This document shows, one piece after another, positions 5,678 through 9,266 of a DNA stretch of 9,266 bases. Source of the stretch: Acidimicrobiia bacterium (GTDB lineage Bacteria; Actinomycetota; Acidimicrobiia; IMCC26256; PALSA-555). The stretch covers positions 1 through 9,266 of the forward strand of contig JAFMJM010000084.1 in assembly GCA_017853455.1 (NCBI GenBank), given 5' to 3'. The position numbers were made by a program, and so were the translations under genes. The notes beneath the pieces are model-generated. The model was not told the DNA's origin. It saw nothing but the letters and a program-made list of their open reading frames with translations, and made no database searches. Each line of letters starts with the position of its first letter. The stretch's first letter is position 1.

Positions 5678-6688
5678 CTAGGCGTCGGTGGGACCGGCGG
5701 CGCCACTCCGTCGGCGGACCACCTCGAAGCAGACGACGGCGGCCGCCGTCGCCACGTTGAGCGAGTCGAGCGGTCCGGGCATCGGGATACCGGCCAGCAG
5801 GTCGACCCGCTCACGGGTGAGCCGGGCCAGTCCGCGGCCCTCGGCGCCGAGCACCAGCACGATCGGCCGGTCGGCGACCGGGAGGTCGAACACGTCACCG
5901 TTGCCCTCGGCGTCGAGGCCCACCGTCCACACGCCCGCCCGCGCCGCCCGCTCGAGGGCGGCCGGAATGCCCGCCACAGGGACGATCGGCACGTGCTCGA
6001 CCGCGCCAGCCGCGGCCTTGACGGCCGCCGGGGTGAGCAGGGCCGAGCGGTGCTTGGGGACGATCACCCCGGTCACGCCGGCGGTCGCCGCGACGCGGAG
6101 GACCGCTCCGAGGTTGCCGGGGTCGGTCACGCCGTCGAGCGCCACCAGGAACGCGTGGGGATCGGCCAACAGGACGTCGAGGTCGGCGGGCGACACCGGC
6201 TCGGCGCGGGCCAGCACCCCCTGGGGTGCCTCGGTGCGCGCCTCGAGGGCCAACCGCGCGCGGTCGACCCGACGCACGCGGATGTTGCGCGACGCCGCGA
6301 GCCGCTCGATGTCGTCGAGCACCTCGGCGTCGTCGTTGCCGTCGACCATCCAGACGCTGCGGACGCGTCGGTTGCCGGCCCGCAGGAGCTCGCGGACCGC
6401 CCGGCGGCCCTCCACCTGCTCCCCACCGAGTCCGGCGTCCTGGGACCGGGGCGCCGACCCGGCGCCGCGACCACCACCCGCACCCCGGCCACCACCGCCA
6501 CCGCGGCCGGCGCCCGAACCGCGGCCACCACCACCGCCGCCCGCGCCCCGACCACCACCGGCACTCCCGGCGCCGCGACCACCGCTGCCGGCCCGCCCAC
6601 CGCCACCGCCGCCACCGGCGGCGCCGCCGCGACCGCCCTCGCCCTTGGGCCGCCCCTTGCCGGTGCCCCGGCGCGAGTAGGTGCTCAC
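5678..6688 (-). CDS. rlmB: 23S rRNA (guanosine-2'-O-)methyltransferase RlmB (SpoU/TrmH family) with Gly/Arg-rich extension
   Basis: Predicted SAM-dependent 2'-O-methyltransferase acting on a 23S rRNA guanosine (Gm2251 in E. coli). The 336-residue product starts with a low-complexity Gly/Arg-rich tail (about residues 18-77). The substrate-binding domain follows (VEGRRAVRELLRAG, 92-105), then the SPOUT knot motifs: LDGVTDPGNLGAVLR (N192, R198), VLGAEGRGL (279-287, E283) and IPMPGPLDSLNVA (301-313, N311). E. coli RlmB is about 245 residues, so the excess is the N-terminal tail. GTG 6688 overlaps the cysS stop as GTGA, which supports this start and keeps the tail in the protein. As in other actinobacteria it is downstream of cysS. 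The exact target base is inferred from the family; a related TrmH-type specificity is less likely. Confidence 0.92.
   Translation of the reverse strand: MSTYSRRGTGKGRPKGEGGRGGAAGGGGGGGRAGSGGRGAGSAGGGRGAGGGGGGRGSGAGRGGGGGRGAGGGRGAGSAPRSQDAGLGGEQVEGRRAVRELLRAGNRRVRSVWMVDGNDDAEVLDDIERLAASRNIRVRRVDRARLALEARTEAPQGVLARAEPVSPADLDVLLADPHAFLVALDGVTDPGNLGAVLRVAATAGVTGVIVPKHRSALLTPAAVKAAAGAVEHVPIVPVAGIPAALERAARAGVWTVGLDAEGNGDVFDLPVADRPIVLVLGAEGRGLARLTRERVDLLAGIPMPGPLDSLNVATAAAVVCFEVVRRRSGAAGPTDA
6458..6637 (-). repeat. Low-complexity Gly/Arg-rich coding tract in rlmB
   Basis: On the plus strand this is a CCG/CCA/CCC-rich stretch, encoding residues 18-77 of RlmB. The product is made of Gly runs of up to seven, broken by GRG, GRGA and GSG units and almost free of acidic residues. 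The repeat is irregular rather than an exact tandem array, suggesting growth by codon-slippage or unequal exchange. It resembles eukaryotic RGG boxes. Confidence 0.8.
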
Positions 6689-8052
6689 GAGCGGTGCCAG
6701 AGCGTGGTGCCGGCCGCGTCCTCGAGGACGATGCCGCGGGCCGCCAGATCGTCACGGATGGCGTCGGCGGCGGCGAAGTCGCGGTTGCGGCGGTGCTCGT
6801 CACGCAACGCCACCAGGGCGTCGATCTCGTCGTCGCCCGCACCGGCCTCCTCGAGCGTCAGCCCGAGCGCACCGCACAGGTCGCGCACCGTGGCCACCAG
6901 GTCGGCGGCCCGGTCGGTGTCGCCGTCGGTGATCGCCTGGTTCGCAGCGGTGACCGTGTCGAAGACCACCGCCATCGCGGCGGGGGTGCCGAAGTCGTCG
7001 TCCATGGCCTCGCGGAACCGGTCCGCGACGCCGGCGTCGGGACCGCCGTCGGGCAGACCGGCCGACTGGGCCCGGCGGACGAGGGCGTCGAGTCGGTCGA
7101 CCGCCGCGGCGGCCTGCCCGAGCTCGGCGTCACCGAGCTCGACGGCCCGGCGGTAGTGGGTCTGGACCACCGCCATGCGGAACGCCCGGGGGCCGTGGGC
7201 GTCGAGGGCGTCGGCGAGGGTCGTGAAGTTGCCGACGGACTTCGCCATCTTCTCTCCTCCGACCTGCACCATCCCGGCGTGGATCCAGTGACGGGCGAAG
7301 GCGTGCCCGGCACCCTCGGACTGCGCGCGCTCGTTCTCGTGGTGCGGGAACGCCAGGTCGTCACCACCACCGTGGAGGTCGAAACCCTCGCCCAGGAGGT
7401 CGAGCGACATCGCCGAGCACTCGATGTGCCAGCCCGGTCGGCCCGGCCCCCACGGCGAGTCCCACACCGGCTCACCCGGCTTGGCGGCCTTCCAGAGCGC
7501 GAAGTCGACCGGACTGCGCTTGGCGCCGTCGACCTCGACCCGGGCGCCCGCCGACTGGAGCAGCTGGGCGAGCGACCGGTTGGGCAGCGCGCCGTAGCCG
7601 GGGAACGACACGACGTCGTAGTAGACGCCCTGGCCGTCGACCACGTAGGCGTGGCCCCGGTCGATCAACTCGGCGATCAGGTCGCACATCGACGCGATGT
7701 ACTCCGTGGCGTGGGGCGTGTGGTCGGGGCGCAGCACGCCGAGGCGGTCGAGCTGCTCCCAGTAGGCGGCCTCGAAGCGCGCCGCGACCTCGGGTTCGGT
7801 GCTCCCGGTGGCGGCGGCCCGGGCGATGATCTTGTCCTCGACGTCGGTGATGTTGCTGACGAACGTCACGGCGTAACCGCGCCAGGTGAGGTAGCGCCGG
7901 ATGACGTCGAACGTGGTGGCCGTGCGCCCGTGTCCCACGTGCGGCACGTCGTAGACGGTCGGACCGCACACGTACATCGCGATGCGATCGGGGTCACGCG
8001 GGTCGAGATCGACCTTCGCGCGCACCAGGGAGTCGTAGCAACGGACGGGCAC
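6685..8052 (-). CDS. cysS: Cysteinyl-tRNA synthetase (class I)
   Basis: Charges tRNA-Cys with cysteine using ATP. The 455-residue protein has a HIGH-type motif HVGH (38-41) within MYVCGPTVYD...HVGHGR, NITDVEDKII (67-76), and SPVDFALWK (180-188), which is typical of CysS. The zinc ligands C29, C212 (WHIECSAM), H237 and E241 (HHENE) are all present. The class I signature is KMAKS (268-272) where KMSKS is usual. The remaining residues form the DALR-type anticodon-binding region and C-terminal domain. Length and the full C-terminal domain distinguish it from the shorter mycothiol ligase MshC. GTG 8052 lies 6 bp after the ispF stop; the stop overlaps rlmB by 4 bp. The order ispD-ispF-cysS-rlmB is the standard actinobacterial one. 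Confidence 0.96.
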   Translation of the reverse strand: MPVRCYDSLVRAKVDLDPRDPDRIAMYVCGPTVYDVPHVGHGRTATTFDVIRRYLTWRGYAVTFVSNITDVEDKIIARAAATGSTEPEVAARFEAAYWEQLDRLGVLRPDHTPHATEYIASMCDLIAELIDRGHAYVVDGQGVYYDVVSFPGYGALPNRSLAQLLQSAGARVEVDGAKRSPVDFALWKAAKPGEPVWDSPWGPGRPGWHIECSAMSLDLLGEGFDLHGGGDDLAFPHHENERAQSEGAGHAFARHWIHAGMVQVGGEKMAKSVGNFTTLADALDAHGPRAFRMAVVQTHYRRAVELGDAELGQAAAAVDRLDALVRRAQSAGLPDGGPDAGVADRFREAMDDDFGTPAAMAVVFDTVTAANQAITDGDTDRAADLVATVRDLCGALGLTLEEAGAGDDEIDALVALRDEHRRNRDFAAADAIRDDLAARGIVLEDAAGTTLWHRS

Positions 8053-8058
8053 GGCGAT

Positions 8059-8553
8059 TCAGGCTACCGACCGCTGGAGGAGGGCCACCGCCCAGGTGGC
8101 CATGCCCTCGGCGCGGCCGATCGCGCCGAGACCCTCACCCCGCTTGGGCTTCACCGACACCGCCGCGCCCCCGGGGGCGGCCGTCGCGAGCGCCTCCGAC
8201 ACCCCCGCGCGGATGGCGTCGAGGTGCGGGGCGAGGCGCGGGGTCTCGGCCGCGATCACGACGTCGACGTTGACGATCTCCCAGCCCTCGGCGACCAGCC
8301 GGTCGGCGATGTCGACCAGGAATCCCACCGAACGGGCATCGCGGTTGACGTCCTCGCTCGCCGGGTACAGCGAGCCCAGATCGGGCAGGCCGGCCGCACC
8401 GAGCAGGGCATCGGCGACCGCGTGGGCCACCACGTCGGCGTCGGAGTGACCGGCGAGGCCCGGAGCGTCGGGGATCACGACCCCGCCCAGCACGAGCGGA
8501 CGGCCCTCGGCGAACGGATGCACGTCGAAGCCCAGGCCCACCCGGATGCTCAC
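8059..8553 (-). CDS. ispF: 2-C-methyl-D-erythritol 2,4-cyclodiphosphate synthase (IspF)
   Basis: Cyclises CDP-methylerythritol 2-phosphate to MEcPP with release of CMP, the fifth step of the MEP isoprenoid pathway; the enzyme is a cytosolic homotrimer. The 164-residue protein has GFDVHPF with metal ligands D10 and H12, and GHSDADVVAHAV with the third ligand H44. PDLGSLYP (57-64) follows, and the C-terminal GLGAIGRAEGMA fits the family. The loop before it reads KPKRGEGLG, where E. coli has KATTTEKLG, so the substrate-contacting threonines are replaced by K-R-G while the Glu is kept. GTG 8553 overlaps the ispD stop as GTGA. ispD directly upstream supplies an earlier step of the same pathway. 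Confidence 0.95.
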   Translation of the reverse strand: MSIRVGLGFDVHPFAEGRPLVLGGVVIPDAPGLAGHSDADVVAHAVADALLGAAGLPDLGSLYPASEDVNRDARSVGFLVDIADRLVAEGWEIVNVDVVIAAETPRLAPHLDAIRAGVSEALATAAPGGAAVSVKPKRGEGLGAIGRAEGMATWAVALLQRSVA

Positions 8554-9191
8554 GACGACTCCCGACGCGCGAGGTGCGCGGCGATCTCCAGGTCGGCGGG
8601 CGTGGTGATCTTGAAGTTGGTGGCCGTGCCCGCCACGACCACGACCCGACCGCCCGCCCGCTCGACGAGGCCGGCGTCGTCGGTGGCGTCACCGTCGAGG
8701 GCGTGGGCCGCCCGCAGCACGTCGGCCCGGAAGGCCTGCGGCGTCTGGACGGCCACGAGATCGGCGCGGTCGACGGTCTCGACCACCCGGTCGGCGGCGA
8801 CCCGCTTGAGCGTGTCGGCGACCGCCACGGCGGGAACGGCGGCGTCGGCGCCGGACCGCACGGCGTCGATGACGGCGGTGAAGGTGGCGTCGTCGACGAG
8901 CGGACGGGCGGCGTCGTGCACGACGATCACGTCGACGTGGGCCGACAGCGCCGCGAGCCCCGCGCGCACCGAGGCCGAACGCGTCGCGCCACCGGGCACG
9001 GCGGCGTCGACCGGCGGGCCGTCCCACTCGGCGTCGGGGGGCAGCACGACCACGACCTCGGTGCAGTGCCGACGGCAGTGCGCCACCGCCCGGTCGACGA
9101 GCCGCTCACCGTCGAGCCGCAGGAACTGCTTCGGCCCACCGAAACGGTCGCCGCGTCCGGCGGCGACGACGACGGCACCCGTCGTCGACAC
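8550..9191 (-). CDS. ispD: 2-C-methyl-D-erythritol 4-phosphate cytidylyltransferase (IspD)
   Basis: Transfers CMP from CTP to methylerythritol 4-phosphate, the third MEP-pathway step. The 213-residue product is near the usual 220-240. It shows the nucleotide-binding loop VVAAGRGDRFGGPKQFL (R16 and K21 contact CTP phosphates in the family), PGGATRSASVRAGL, VHDAARPLV, VPAVAVADTLKRV, VQTPQAFR and TDDAGLVER. The end reads GTATNFKITTPADLEIA. GTG 9191 sits 3 bp after the stop of the Lys/Ala-rich gene. The end overlaps ispF by 4 bp. Some bacteria fuse IspD and IspF; here they are separate but coupled. Confidence 0.96.
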   Translation of the reverse strand: MSTTGAVVVAAGRGDRFGGPKQFLRLDGERLVDRAVAHCRRHCTEVVVVLPPDAEWDGPPVDAAVPGGATRSASVRAGLAALSAHVDVIVVHDAARPLVDDATFTAVIDAVRSGADAAVPAVAVADTLKRVAADRVVETVDRADLVAVQTPQAFRADVLRAAHALDGDATDDAGLVERAGGRVVVVAGTATNFKITTPADLEIAAHLARRESS

Positions 9192-9194
9192 GCG

Positions 9195-9266
9195 CTACTT
9201 CGCGGACTTCTTCGGCGCCGGCTTCTTCTCCGCCGCCGCCTTCTTGGCCGGCGCCGCCTTGGCCGG
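9195..9266 (-). CDS. C-terminal end of a Lys/Ala-rich protein, possibly CarD
   Basis: Only the last 23 codons are in the window. They are made of Lys, Ala, Pro plus one Glu and one Ser, and end ...APKKSAK before a TAG at 9197-9195. The stop lies 3 bp from the ispD start, so the genes are probably cotranscribed. In actinobacteria the gene directly upstream of ispD is typically carD, an RNA-polymerase-binding regulator, so CarD with a basic tail is the best guess from synteny. The visible residues alone carry no CarD motif; a histone-like or other protein with a Lys/Ala tail is equally compatible with them. Confidence 0.6.
   Translation of the reverse strand, partial: PAKAAPAKKAAAEKKPAPKKSAK

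Noticed and set aside
5207..7156. Long open frame on the plus strand, 649 codons
   Set aside because: It runs antisense through DUF3263, the tRNA, rlmB and part of cysS, is dominated by Arg/Pro/Ala/Thr/Ser, and only reflects GC-rich composition.
1..9266. Mobile elements, CRISPR arrays, prophage genes, riboswitches or T-box leaders
   Set aside because: Nothing resembling transposases, integrases, spaced repeats or conserved leader structures was found; the genes are mostly housekeeping and uniform in composition.

Overview
The window is very GC-rich and densely coding, with frequent GTG starts (7 GTG, 1 TTG, 2 ATG by my choices). The gene order carD?-ispD-ispF-cysS-rlmB and the DUF3263/LytR_C pair are actinobacterial hallmarks; as I recall, Mycobacterium tuberculosis has the same arrangements at Rv3583c-Rv3579c and Rv0430-Rv0431. 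I infer an actinobacterial chromosome. An Acidimicrobiia-like lineage is possible but cannot be proven from this sequence.

Layout, left to right. (a) Positions 1-932, minus strand: a type-1 glycerate kinase with a GTG start, running off the left edge. (b) Positions 933-1021: a short divergent intergenic region. (c) Positions 1022-3701, plus strand: a two-gene trehalose unit, a TreT-like GT4 trehalose glycosyltransferring synthase followed 4 bp later by a divergent GT20 trehalose-6-phosphate synthase (OtsA). (d) Positions 3732-9266, minus strand: one long co-directional run. In transcription order (right to left) it holds the end of a Lys/Ala-rich protein (probably CarD by synteny), ispD, ispF, cysS, rlmB, a tRNA-Thr(UGU) with encoded CCA, a DUF3263 protein, a membrane-anchored LytR_C (VirR-like) protein and otsB. 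Most junctions are 4-bp overlaps or gaps of 3-14 bp, so much of it could be one transcript.

Functionally, ispD and ispF are two steps of the MEP isoprenoid pathway. cysS and rlmB serve translation (Cys-tRNA charging and 23S rRNA 2'-O-methylation), and the tRNA reads ACA codons. OtsA and OtsB would make trehalose through trehalose 6-phosphate, while TreT joins or splits trehalose directly using NDP-glucose. The synthase and phosphatase genes meet tail to tail 30 bp apart and belong to different transcription units. No mobile elements, CRISPR arrays or prophage signs were seen, and no gene-free stretch exceeds 300 bases. The best candidates for something new are the TreT/OtsA pairing with its altered OtsA motif, the Gly/Arg-rich RlmB extension, and the DUF3263-LytR_C-otsB cluster.
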